Assembly (NCBI GenBank): GCA_003136315.1 | Contig: PLDW01000376.1 | Coordinates: 53,718 to 91,078 of the forward strand | Direction of reading: 5' to 3' | DNA: 37,361 nt | DNA from: Gemmataceae bacterium | GTDB lineage: Bacteria; Planctomycetota; Planctomycetia; Gemmatales; Gemmataceae | Shown here: in pieces, positions 23,416 through 31,059 of the stretch | Position numbering within the stretch: position 1 is the stretch's first letter | How the letters are laid out: each line of letters starts with the position of its first letter | The notes under the pieces: model-generated | Seen by the model: only the letters and a program-made list of their open reading frames with translations | Databases searched by the model: none | Told to the model about the DNA's origin: nothing | Position numbers and translations under genes: made by a program

Positions 23416-24711
23416 TTACGCGCTCTTCTGCAAGCCCACTTCAGGCACAGCTGCGGGGTGAGCGGCGGGCTTCGTGAGTCCGGCGATCCCGCGGTAGATT
23501 GCGCGAAGTTCTGGGGTCAGTTCTCGTCCTCGTCGCCGCATGACCACGTCGGCCGTCGCAAGAGCCTCATCAAGGTCCGGGGCGATTGAGAGACCGCCCG
23601 GTCCGTAGCGCCCGAACGAGGGGATCTCCCGCGGGGTCAGTTGTCCGGTCGGCAGGAGGCTGGCGAACGCTCCAATCATGGTTCCGCAATTCAGTAGCAC
23701 ACCGAGTCCGGTCCGGCTGTGGTCCCCGATCGTACTGCCGACCTTGATGCGCCCAGTCGAGACAGTCGCCCCGCCGAGTCGAACGGACACTGGCCGGTAA
23801 TCGCATCGCAGATCGCCAGTCGAAGTTCCGGCAGCCAAATTCACCCATTCCCCTACGTAACTGTGACCCAGAAACCCGTCGTGGTATTTGTTGCTGAACC
23901 CCTGGACGATGCTGCACTCGACCTCACCCCCGACACGACAGTGCGGGCCGAGAGTCGTCCCGGCCCGAACCCGTGCGCTGAGCAGGTGGGTTCCCGGTCC
24001 GATCGCACATGGCCCCTCCAGTCGCGTGAAGGCGGTCACAACCGCCCCCGCGCCGATCCAGATGGGGCCGCCGGTCGTGTCGGCAACGACCATCGGGTCG
24101 ATCCGGGCGGTCGGGTGGATGAGCAGTCGGTCGGCTGGCCCGACCAGGGCGAAACCCGGCGGGTGGGCGGCTGCGTCGGTCGGGTTGCAGGTGGCCTGGA
24201 AGTCGCGCTGGATCTGGTCCGGGTTCTGGTCGACCAGATCCCACGGGTAGCGGATGATCTCTCCTCCCGCCTCGCACGCTGGGAGCGACTGAGCCCAGTC
24301 GTTGAGGCAGTCGTCGAGGGTGGCCGGGGACAATGTCCGGAGTTGCCGGGCGTCGAGAATTGCGAATGCAACCTCATTGTCGCACAGACCGATCATCGGG
24401 ATATCGGAAAACAGATCCGCGAACCCCGGAGCACGGCAGGGTGGGGCAGGGGCCAGCCAGCGGCTGTTCACCAGGACAGTCGGCCCTGCCCGAAGCCAGA
24501 TCGGATCATTGACCGGAGCGAACGGGTCACGAGCCCGGATCAGATCGGCCAGGACCGGGCGGCACAGATAGCCAATCACCCCTCCCCCGAAGTACCGGGC
24601 CTGCTTCTCTCCAAGCGAGGTCAGCCCGCACAGCAGGTCCGAAGCCGGACGAGTCAAAGTCAGCGGACCGAGGTCCGCCGTCCGGCGGTCTTCGTAAAGA
24701 CAAATCCGCAT
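23416..24711 (-). CDS. GlmU-like sugar nucleotidyltransferase / left-handed beta-helix protein (alternative bacterial GlmU family)
   Basis: A 431-residue protein matching, by pattern, the alternative GlmU family (TIGR03991 type) known from Bacteroidetes and Planctomycetes. The N-terminus MRICLYEDRRTADLGPLTLT followed by RPASDLLCG is the family's diagnostic opening. The C-terminal half is a left-handed beta-helix of hexapeptide repeats, with IGAGAVV, IGPGTHL, GFLGHSYVGEWVNLAAGT, TGLGVLLNCGTMIGAFASLLP. It probably acts in UDP-GlcNAc or related sugar-nucleotide synthesis; which half-reaction is active is uncertain, since the usual GlmU nucleotidyl signature is changed. ATG at 24711 has GGAGG nine bases upstream; the open frame extends 135 bases further without family similarity. 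It is divergent from the phosphatase gene. Confidence 0.85.
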   Translation of the reverse strand: MRICLYEDRRTADLGPLTLTRPASDLLCGLTSLGEKQARYFGGGVIGYLCRPVLADLIRARDPFAPVNDPIWLRAGPTVLVNSRWLAPAPPCRAPGFADLFSDIPMIGLCDNEVAFAILDARQLRTLSPATLDDCLNDWAQSLPACEAGGEIIRYPWDLVDQNPDQIQRDFQATCNPTDAAAHPPGFALVGPADRLLIHPTARIDPMVVADTTGGPIWIGAGAVVTAFTRLEGPCAIGPGTHLLSARVRAGTTLGPHCRVGGEVECSIVQGFSNKYHDGFLGHSYVGEWVNLAAGTSTGDLRCDYRPVSVRLGGATVSTGRIKVGSTIGDHSRTGLGVLLNCGTMIGAFASLLPTGQLTPREIPSFGRYGPGGLSIAPDLDEALATADVVMRRRGRELTPELRAIYRGIAGLTKPAAHPAAVPEVGLQKSA

Positions 24712-24855
24712 CCGGATGTCCTCCCAGGGCGGCACAGTGTAGGACAGCGAGGCTGAGCGGGGGAAGACGAATTTGCCATCGAAACGCTTGAGTCCTGCAC
24801 CACTCTCCAGAAAAGCGACCTTTCCTCGTCCGCGGGAATCTGGCACACTCCGAAT

Positions 24856-25875
24856 ATGGACGACCCGATCTCACCACCCCGTCGGTCCACCCGCCGCCGT
24901 CTGCTCCAGTTCGTCGGGGCGAGCATTCTTCTCGCCTTGGTTGCGGAAACCGTGCGAGTGTACGCCCTGACCAACCAGCACACGGTTCTGCGCGGAAGGC
25001 TTTACCGTTCGGCCCAGTTGAGCCCGGACGAATTGACTCAGCTCATCAAAGACAAGAAGATCCGGACCGTGATCAACCTCCGGGGAACCTCCCCGGATAC
25101 CGACTGGTATCAGGAGGAATCACGGGTCACGCACGCTGCGGGGGTGAACCAGGAAGACATCTCCCTGTCGGCCAAGCGGTTACCTGCCCCGAATGAAATC
25201 CGTCGGCTGGTTGAGGTTCTGGACCGAACCGACTACCCGGTCGTCGTCCACTGCCAGCGGGGGGCAGACCGGACAGGATTGGTCTCGACGGTCGCTCTCC
25301 TGTTGCACACCAATGCGACCCTTGACGCCGCCCGTCACCAGTTGTGGCCCCGATACGGACACGTCCGCTTCGGGCGGACGGCGGTGATCGATCGATTCTT
25401 CGATTTCTACGAGGGATGGTTACAATCGACTGGCCAGACCCATACCCCCGAGCGGTTCCGGCAGTGGGCCGACCACGAATACTGCCCAGGCCCGTATCGG
25501 GCGAGACTGTCGCTGATAGGGGACTCTCCACCGGAGGTTGCCGCTAACCGCGGGTTCAATCTCACGATTCGTGCGGTGAATGTGGCGCTGGAACCGTGGG
25601 TGTTCTGCACTGGGGCAACAGGTGGGGTGCAATTGCGCTATTATCTCTACAGCTCTGCCGGCGTGAAACTTTACGCCGGTCGTGCCGGGCGCCTTGCGAG
25701 GACAGTGAACCCGAATGAGTCGATCGATCTGGTCGCGGGCTTTCCCCCGCTCCCGACTCCAGGCCGATATTTGGTCAATGTTGATTTGCTCGACACTCAG
25801 CCAATCGACAAACTGGATTCGGATTTTTCCCAATATGGATCTGAACCAATCGTCTTTGATCTCTTCGTGAAATAA
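24856..25875 (+). CDS. membrane-anchored tyrosine/dual-specificity phosphatase-like protein
   Basis: A 339-residue protein. It has a basic N-terminal tail, then a membrane anchor at about 16-33. A phosphatase domain at about 42-190 begins with the pattern LYRSAQLSPDEL and IRTVINLRG of the DSP/Siw14-like group and has the active-site loop HCQRGADRTG at 132-141 (nucleophile C133, R139). The C-terminal part, about 215-339, is strand-rich and Ig-like. The catalytic domain would lie outside the cytoplasm if the anchor is a simple signal anchor. Substrates in related proteins include phosphotyrosine, inositol phosphates and lipid phosphates. The next gene, a glycosyltransferase using a lipid-linked sugar, follows after 34 bases, so an operon and a lipid- or sugar-phosphate substrate are reasonable inferences. 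Confidence 0.85.
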   Translation: MDDPISPPRRSTRRRLLQFVGASILLALVAETVRVYALTNQHTVLRGRLYRSAQLSPDELTQLIKDKKIRTVINLRGTSPDTDWYQEESRVTHAAGVNQEDISLSAKRLPAPNEIRRLVEVLDRTDYPVVVHCQRGADRTGLVSTVALLLHTNATLDAARHQLWPRYGHVRFGRTAVIDRFFDFYEGWLQSTGQTHTPERFRQWADHEYCPGPYRARLSLIGDSPPEVAANRGFNLTIRAVNVALEPWVFCTGATGGVQLRYYLYSSAGVKLYAGRAGRLARTVNPNESIDLVAGFPPLPTPGRYLVNVDLLDTQPIDKLDSDFSQYGSEPIVFDLFVK

Positions 25876-25909
25876 GGCCGACCAGGGCGTCAGCGTTTGG
25901 GAGCTTCTC

Positions 25910-26881
25910 ATGTCGCTCGTCTCCGTGATCGTTCCCCTGAAGGACGAGCGAGAAAACGTTCGCCCATTGGCCGAGCGAGTCCGGGCGGCCCTTGGCGGGA
26001 TGTCATGGGAACTGGTCTTCGTGGACGACGGGAGTACGGACGGGACGTTCGCCGAACTGGAGTCCGTCGCAGCGACCGATCCGCGCGTGCGGGTGGTTCG
26101 GCTGCGACGGAACTTCGGCCAGAGCGCGGCCACCCAGGCCGGGCTCGATGCTGCTGCTGGCGATGTGATCGTGACCCTCGACGGTGATTTGCAGAACGAC
26201 CCGGCCGACATCCCGGGGATGCTAAATGCATTGAATGAGGGATACGATGCGGTTCTGGGGGAACGGGCCGAGCGGCAGGACAAGTTGCTGCTGCGAAAGG
26301 TGCCGAGTTTGGCCGCGAACTGGTTGATCCGGAAGGTGTTGGGCATCCCCTTCAAGGATTTCGGGTGTGCCCTTCGAGTTCTCCGTCGCGATGTCGCCGA
26401 AGGACTGGAACTGTACGGTGAGATGCACCGGTTCATTACCGCCCTGGTGCTTCAGCAGGGCGCGCGAGTGGTGCAGGTGCCGGTTCGCCACCACCCACGG
26501 ACGGCGGGTCAGTCGAAGTATAACCTGACAAGGACAGTCCGGGTTCTGCTCGACCTGATGACGGTGAAGTTCCTGGGCAGCTACCAGACTCGACCGATGC
26601 ATGTGTTTGGGTCGCTCGGGCTGGGGTGCATGGGGCTGGGATGTCTGGCGGTTTTGGTCGCGGTGGTCATGAAGTACACCGGCGGACCGGGGATGACGGC
26701 AAACCCGCTGTTTCTGTTGGGAGCGGTGGCTGGACTGACGGGAGTCCAGTTCCTCTCACTCGGGTTGATGGGGGAGGTTCTCACTCGGGTCTATTTTGAA
26801 AGCCAGGGGAAGCGACCATATACAATCCGTGAGCGGCGAAACTTCGACGGCGGGCCGACACCGCTACGAAAGGTCGCGTAG
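25910..26881 (+). CDS. family 2 glycosyltransferase, polyprenyl-phosphate sugar transferase type (DPM1/GtrB-like)
   Basis: A 323-residue protein that would transfer a sugar from a nucleotide donor to polyprenyl phosphate on the inner face of the membrane. The GT-A domain (about 1-215) shows VSVIVPLKDERENV, the metal/nucleotide motif FVDDGSTDGT, RNFGQ, and LDGDLQNDP with the DxD-like aspartates. Two C-terminal helices lie at about 228-255 and 262-290, as in GtrB and ArnC-type enzymes; length is usual. GGAG is six bases before the ATG. It follows the phosphatase gene by 34 bases. The sugar cannot be told from sequence. Confidence 0.92.
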   Translation: MSLVSVIVPLKDERENVRPLAERVRAALGGMSWELVFVDDGSTDGTFAELESVAATDPRVRVVRLRRNFGQSAATQAGLDAAAGDVIVTLDGDLQNDPADIPGMLNALNEGYDAVLGERAERQDKLLLRKVPSLAANWLIRKVLGIPFKDFGCALRVLRRDVAEGLELYGEMHRFITALVLQQGARVVQVPVRHHPRTAGQSKYNLTRTVRVLLDLMTVKFLGSYQTRPMHVFGSLGLGCMGLGCLAVLVAVVMKYTGGPGMTANPLFLLGAVAGLTGVQFLSLGLMGEVLTRVYFESQGKRPYTIRERRNFDGGPTPLRKVA

Positions 26882-26932
26882 CATGAGAAGCCCCATCAGT
26901 CGGCAGGAAATGACCGACCACTAATCATGGGG

Positions 26933-26998
26933 GGTGCCACGGGCGGCTTGCCCGCCCGTGTGACGCCTTCACGGGCGGACTAGCCGCCCGTGCCACCC
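26933..26998. repeat. pair of inverted hairpins (REPIN-like)
   Basis: Stem CACGGGCGG/CCGCCCGTG occurs twice, at 26938-26960 around CTTGC and at 26970-26992 around ACTAG, with flanking GGGTG and CCACCC in mirrored order. It lies 50 bases after the glycosyltransferase stop and could terminate that operon. Confidence 0.78.
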
Positions 26999-27018
26999 AG
27001 ATTTTCTCTCACCGACTG

Positions 27019-27110
27019 CCCCAGGGTTGCACCGGGAAGCCACCCAGGGTTGCGCCGGGAAGCCCGGCTCCACCCTGGGCTATTTTCCGCCGCCCCATTT
27101 GGGGCGGAAA
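27019..27110. repeat. short direct repeat plus hairpin related to the 3265-3397 element
   Basis: CCAGGGTTGC and CCGGGAAGCC occur twice with one base changed between them (27020-27041 and 27044-27065). They are followed by CCCTGGGCTATTTTCCGCCG and the stem CCGCCCC-ATTT-GGGGCGG. The order CCCTGGGCTA then a GCCGCC stem matches one half of the element near tRNA-Glu. Confidence 0.55.
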
Positions 27111-27187
27111 ACCGCGGGATTTCTGCACTACAGGGGCCATCAGATATTGCGCCAGGGTAACGAGCGAGCATTTGCTCCAAACCCTGG

Positions 27188-27235
27188 AACTGAAAACTGA
27201 AAACTGAAAACTGAAAACTGAAACCCGAAACCCGA
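27188..27235. repeat. heptamer tandem repeat block (STRR-like), copy 3
   Basis: Four AACTGAA units followed by ACCCGAA and ACCCGA keep a strict seven-base period right up to the ATG of the next gene, so the array replaces the usual Shine-Dalgarno region. It fills the end of the 356-base gap 26882-27237. Confidence 0.85.
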
Positions 27236-27237
27236 CC

Positions 27238-28002
27238 ATGCAACTGATCGCGCCCGACATCCTGGCGGAAGCCCGTGGGCTGACGGGGGCGATGCTTGGC
27301 ACGATCTGCGTGCTGGGAATCGCCCTGTGGCTGTTCGGGTGGCGTTGGCACCGATTCTGGGTCGTCGCTGGAATCACCCTCGGGGCTGGCCTGATCGGCC
27401 TGAACGCGGGTCGGACCAATGGCGGCCAGGTGATGGCGGTCGGCATCCTGCTGGCGGTTGCCGCCGGAATGATGGCCCTGGAACTGGCAAAAGTGATCGC
27501 TTTCGTGGCCGGGGGTATCGGAGCCTGGCTGGCGGTTCAGTGGGTGTTGCCGCAAGCTCAGGAGTTGTGGGCCGTTTTCCTTTCCGGAGGACTCTTGGGG
27601 CTGCTCCTGTATCGCCTCTGGACAATGCTCCTGACCAGTTTGATCGGCACGCTCCTGGCTGGCCACGCGGCTGTCCTCCTGCTCGAACCCGTGTTCGGAT
27701 TCGATGCGGTGGCGTGGTCAACGGCCCACATCGTCGCCCTGAATGGCGTGATGGTCGGGGTCGTGATTCTGGGCATCTTGCTCCAGGCGGTTGCCACACC
27801 GGAGACGGACTCGAAAGCTGGGGAGAAGGCAGAGGCGCACCACGACCACGCCGACAAACACGAGAAACCCGCCAAATCGCACGACCACCACGAAGAGACG
27901 CACGAGGAACCACCCCACGAACCCGACGCACACAAGGTCGAGGACAAGCCCTCAGCAGGATGGTGGAAACGGATTCTTGCAGTAGCACGTCTTGGACGCT
28001 AA
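27238..28002 (+). CDS. polytopic membrane protein with His/Glu-rich tail, unknown function
   Basis: A 254-residue protein with about six or seven hydrophobic helices in residues 12-185, rich in Gly, Ala and Leu, followed by a hydrophilic tail of about 60 residues. The tail is packed with His, Asp and Glu (for example HHDHADKHEK and SHDHHEETHEE) and ends in a short amphipathic helix. Such tails bind Zn, Ni or Cu in metal transporters and chaperones, but the membrane part does not match a transporter family I know, so metal handling is only a suggestion. The ATG abuts the heptamer repeat and has no Shine-Dalgarno. It is convergent with the methyltransferase gene, 17 bases away. Confidence 0.78.
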   Translation: MQLIAPDILAEARGLTGAMLGTICVLGIALWLFGWRWHRFWVVAGITLGAGLIGLNAGRTNGGQVMAVGILLAVAAGMMALELAKVIAFVAGGIGAWLAVQWVLPQAQELWAVFLSGGLLGLLLYRLWTMLLTSLIGTLLAGHAAVLLLEPVFGFDAVAWSTAHIVALNGVMVGVVILGILLQAVATPETDSKAGEKAEAHHDHADKHEKPAKSHDHHEETHEEPPHEPDAHKVEDKPSAGWWKRILAVARLGR

Positions 28003-28019
28003 CCACACAAACCAGTTGC

Positions 28020-28946
28020 TCACCCGCGGCGGGCGACGATGGTGTAGAGCCGCATCGGCTGGCCGTGGTCCGTTGCCCCGTGACTGTAGGTCAGGGTGGT
28101 GCGGGTGAACCCGAGCGTCTCAAGCATGGCGATGATCGCGGCGGGTTGGAAGCACCACCAGGCTTGGTCTTGCTCCGGGTCGCGGGTGTTCGGGAGGAAC
28201 ATCACGAGCGGGGCGTTGAGGACAGCTCGCAGCGTGGCTTCACGCTCCCGCAATTGCTCCTCGCGCTTCCACCACCCAGGGTCGCCGAGCAGGCGGTGAG
28301 CGATCCGTAGCAGGCGGCCACGTTGTCCACCAGGCTGTGCTGCGGTCGGAGGGTCGGGCACTGGGAAGCGGTTTTCCCAGTGAACCGCCTGGTCAGTCAC
28401 GATGATCGTCTCGCGGACCAGTCGGGCGGCCGAGGCGAGCGCCCGGTAGGGGTCGCGGAGGTGTAGCAAAATGCTCCCGAACGTCGCCACATCGACCATA
28501 CCAATCTCTGCCGGTACGTCGTAGACACTCCCATACACCATCCGCGCTGACGACTTGAACGCCCGATGGACCAGCCACCACCCGTTGTTGATCCGACGGA
28601 CAGTTGCCCGCCGGGCGGACTCAGGCGGTTGGTCCCGGTACTGTGGGAATGGTACAAGGTCGCCGTCGTAGTCTTCCGAAAGGTCGTAGGCGACAACTTC
28701 GGCACCGCGTTTCTCCATCTCAATGCAGAGGAAGCCGCTGGCGGTACCAAGTTCGAGTACACGCTTGCCTCGGAGGTCCACGCCGCCGAGATAGGAATCC
28801 ACGTGACCCCGGAGATCCCACGGACCGACAATGGTGCCGTATCCGGGAACATCGATCGTGTGGTAGATATTGCAATCGTCAAGCCGGGTGACCAATCGTG
28901 GCGGCGCGAAAATGGAGGGGTTGGGAGAATAGACAGCAGCATTCAT
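28020..28946 (-). CDS. class I SAM-dependent methyltransferase
   Basis: A 308-residue protein. The Rossmann-type motif I is KRVLELGTASGFLCIEME, followed by EVVAYDLSED, which places the acidic residue that binds the SAM ribose. Motif IV is near DVATFGSILLHLRDP. The N-terminal 60 residues include CNIYHTIDVPGYGTIVGPWD, a pattern seen in methyltransferases near sugar or polyketide genes. ATG at 28946 has GGAG eight bases upstream; the frame is open 531 bases further but that part looks non-coding. Substrate unknown. It is divergent from the dioxygenase gene at 29267, and the two may serve one pathway. Confidence 0.87.
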   Translation of the reverse strand: MNAAVYSPNPSIFAPPRLVTRLDDCNIYHTIDVPGYGTIVGPWDLRGHVDSYLGGVDLRGKRVLELGTASGFLCIEMEKRGAEVVAYDLSEDYDGDLVPFPQYRDQPPESARRATVRRINNGWWLVHRAFKSSARMVYGSVYDVPAEIGMVDVATFGSILLHLRDPYRALASAARLVRETIIVTDQAVHWENRFPVPDPPTAAQPGGQRGRLLRIAHRLLGDPGWWKREEQLREREATLRAVLNAPLVMFLPNTRDPEQDQAWWCFQPAAIIAMLETLGFTRTTLTYSHGATDHGQPMRLYTIVARRG

Positions 28947-29266
28947 GCTGGGCTCCACAAATCCGGTTCGGCCTTGATTCCCGAATCTATCGGGCGTGCG
29001 AGTGGAAAAGATGAGCCTAAATTCCAAACTCGTCCTTGCGAAAAGAGCCTTTCCCGGTAGATGGTTGGATTTTGGAGGGAGCCAGAGGGCTTTGGGAACC
29101 CAAACGCGCTCAACATGCGACGGCTCCCTGGAAATCCCTCGAATTCGGGGGAAGAACTCCCAGAAAAGATCCGAAATCCGAGGTGAGGCTGGTTGCGCTG
29201 CCGGGCCACGATTCGTGAGGGAGACGATGTCTGGCTCGGCATGGCCGCGAATCAAGGAGGTTGGTG
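28947..29266. other. 320-base divergent spacer
   Basis: Lies between the methyltransferase (minus) and the dioxygenase (plus). It should hold both promoters, but no convincing -35/-10 pair, repeat or hairpin was found by eye. The open frame that reads into it from the methyltransferase has no family similarity. Confidence 0.5.
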
Positions 29267-30598
29267 ATGTTGAAGCGACTGGTCCGTGGATCGTTGCGGC
29301 AATTCGGGCTTTCGATCGCTCGCGGCGACCCGCGGGCTGAGAATGCCGTTCTCCGGCACGAATTGGCGCACACCCGGCGAGAGTTGGACTCCGCCCAGAA
29401 GCAACTGGCCGAAGTTCCGATGGTCGTAAGACACACCTCCTCGGTCGCCTCGGAGGAGACCCTGGTAGATCCGCCACCCCGAAAGCGTCTCAAGGACGAC
29501 CCGAGAGTTTACGCAGCCGTCAAGGCGCATCTCGCTCATGCAGGCTTGCCCGAAACGGTGAACCAAATCCTTCTCGATCCCGAGTTCTCGGTTGAGGACC
29601 GGTCGCGGTACATGAAGTTGTTCCACCACGTTGGTCCGGAGTTGTACGATCGCACGGCTGCGGCGATTGCGATCATGGTGAACGGGCAATACCTGCGCTA
29701 TCAGCCCCGGTATCACGACCCAGTGAAAATCCGGGAGCAGGCCCAGACGCTTCGCCGGGAGGGATTGTTACGACTCCCCTCGATGTTGACCACAGAACAA
29801 ATCCGGGAGATCCAGGACTACTTCCTGAAGCGACCGATCTATAACGGCCACACCCCAATGTCGGCTCGCCACCGATCTCTCCGCCGTTACGTCAACTACA
29901 CCGCCGAGAAATACCCACTGGGGAGTTACTCGAAGCAGGAGATCGCGCTTGCCCCGCACATTCTGGAGATGGCCCTCAGCCCGCTGATCCTCGACACTGC
30001 GGCCGCGTATTTCGGCTGCGCTCCGAAGCTGACCTGGCTTCAGTCGTGGTGGAACTTCGCCGGCCCCGGGGACTATCCCCATCGGCAGAATTACTTCCAC
30101 CGTGACACCAATGATTTCGGCATGTTTTGGGTCTACATCTACCTGACCGATGTGGACGAAACATCTGGCCCGCACAAGCTGATTCGCCGGTCCGCGGACT
30201 TCGCGCTGCTCCGCGAGCGATACGAGCGGGCCAAGGCCGATCCGGCGAGGGCCGCCCTGATGGATGGGGTGGAGTACACCGACGTGAGCGGCACCGGACA
30301 CACCCTGGCGGATGAAATCAAAGAGTCCATTTTCGACGGACTGACCGAGACGCTGACGGGGCCAGCCGGGACAGCCTTTATCACGCGCGGGGTCGACCTC
30401 CACAAGGTGGCCACCCCACTGGCCCGGAAGCGGCAAATCCTCGCTGCCCGGTTCTGCATTAACGAGTTCCAGTATCCTGCCGTGGACCGGGACGGCGATC
30501 AGGTTCCGGGCGAAGTGGTAGCTGAGCGTGTCGGATCAGACGAACAACTGCGGTACATCACCCAACTCCCCTTCGACTGGAGTCACGATCGAGGGTAA
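29267..30598 (+). CDS. PhyH-type Fe(II)/2-oxoglutarate dioxygenase-like protein
   Basis: A 443-residue protein. An N-terminal part of about 150 residues with a short coiled coil (22-50) precedes a phytanoyl-CoA dioxygenase-like double-stranded beta-helix. The metal ligands can be assigned as HRD at 278-280 in YFHRDTNDFG and the distal H379 in RGVDLHKVATP; R386 or R389 would hold 2-oxoglutarate. IYLTDVDETSGPHKLI is the family's core strand. Members hydroxylate lipids, sugars or natural products; nothing here fixes the substrate. The ATG at 29267 is six bases after AAGGAGG; the open frame includes TTG and GTG codons just before it. It is divergent from the methyltransferase. Confidence 0.84.
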   Translation: MLKRLVRGSLRQFGLSIARGDPRAENAVLRHELAHTRRELDSAQKQLAEVPMVVRHTSSVASEETLVDPPPRKRLKDDPRVYAAVKAHLAHAGLPETVNQILLDPEFSVEDRSRYMKLFHHVGPELYDRTAAAIAIMVNGQYLRYQPRYHDPVKIREQAQTLRREGLLRLPSMLTTEQIREIQDYFLKRPIYNGHTPMSARHRSLRRYVNYTAEKYPLGSYSKQEIALAPHILEMALSPLILDTAAAYFGCAPKLTWLQSWWNFAGPGDYPHRQNYFHRDTNDFGMFWVYIYLTDVDETSGPHKLIRRSADFALLRERYERAKADPARAALMDGVEYTDVSGTGHTLADEIKESIFDGLTETLTGPAGTAFITRGVDLHKVATPLARKRQILAARFCINEFQYPAVDRDGDQVPGEVVAERVGSDEQLRYITQLPFDWSHDRG

Positions 30599-31059
30599 GA
30601 TTTGAGATCGCAGTCGGAACGGGGTAATGCCGTGCCATCATCTGGTCGCCGTTGTGTGAATCATGGAATGGCGTTTCCACGGGGGTGTGATCCCGCCACT
30701 GCGGCAAATACCAGGCAATTAGCGGCAGTGTGGCCGGGGTTGAGTCTTCGAAACCCCGGTCAGCAGCCTCACACGTTCGATTCCAAGCAAGACCAGCCGC
30801 TGAGAACTCCTTGTACACGAGGCCTCTGTTATGAGCCTATCCCAAAACCCTGGAAATCATGATAAACCTGACCGAAATAGTTTGGGTTTTCGAGGTTTCG
30901 GAGAGGCTCTAAGGCTTGCCGGGGTTTCGAGGACTCAACCCCGGCCACCCCGCCGCGTGAGAGACCGGCTGAGGTGAGAGATTTGTATCGTACGATACAA
31001 ACGGAAAGCATGGCGGGGTGACTCAACGCTTAGTGTGGCCTATTTGACTTAAGTTGCTT
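30599..31059. other. 461-base spacer with an inverted repeat pair
   Basis: Holds the repeat pair at 30734-30944 and a purine/pyrimidine-rich middle. No open frame in it resembles a gene. Base composition falls toward the AT-rich nuclease gene only after about 31040. Confidence 0.5.
30734..30944. repeat. inverted pair of 26-base hairpins
   Basis: The left copy at 30734-30759 (CCGGGGTT...AACCCCGG) and the right copy at 30919-30944 are inverted relative to each other and differ at one base. Each can also fold on itself through CCGGGGTT/AACCCCGG. About 160 bases lie between. Confidence 0.78.

Noticed and set aside
28020-28946. Methylase partner for the Mrr-like nuclease
   Set aside because: It is 2 kb away on the far side of the dioxygenase, has normal GC content, lacks the catalytic motifs expected for a DNA methylase (DPPY-type or PCQ-type), and looks like a small-molecule enzyme.
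28947-29477. N-terminal extension of the methyltransferase to 29477
   Set aside because: The added residues are Arg/Pro-rich with no family similarity and cross the divergent promoter region; the ATG at 28946 has a good ribosome binding site.
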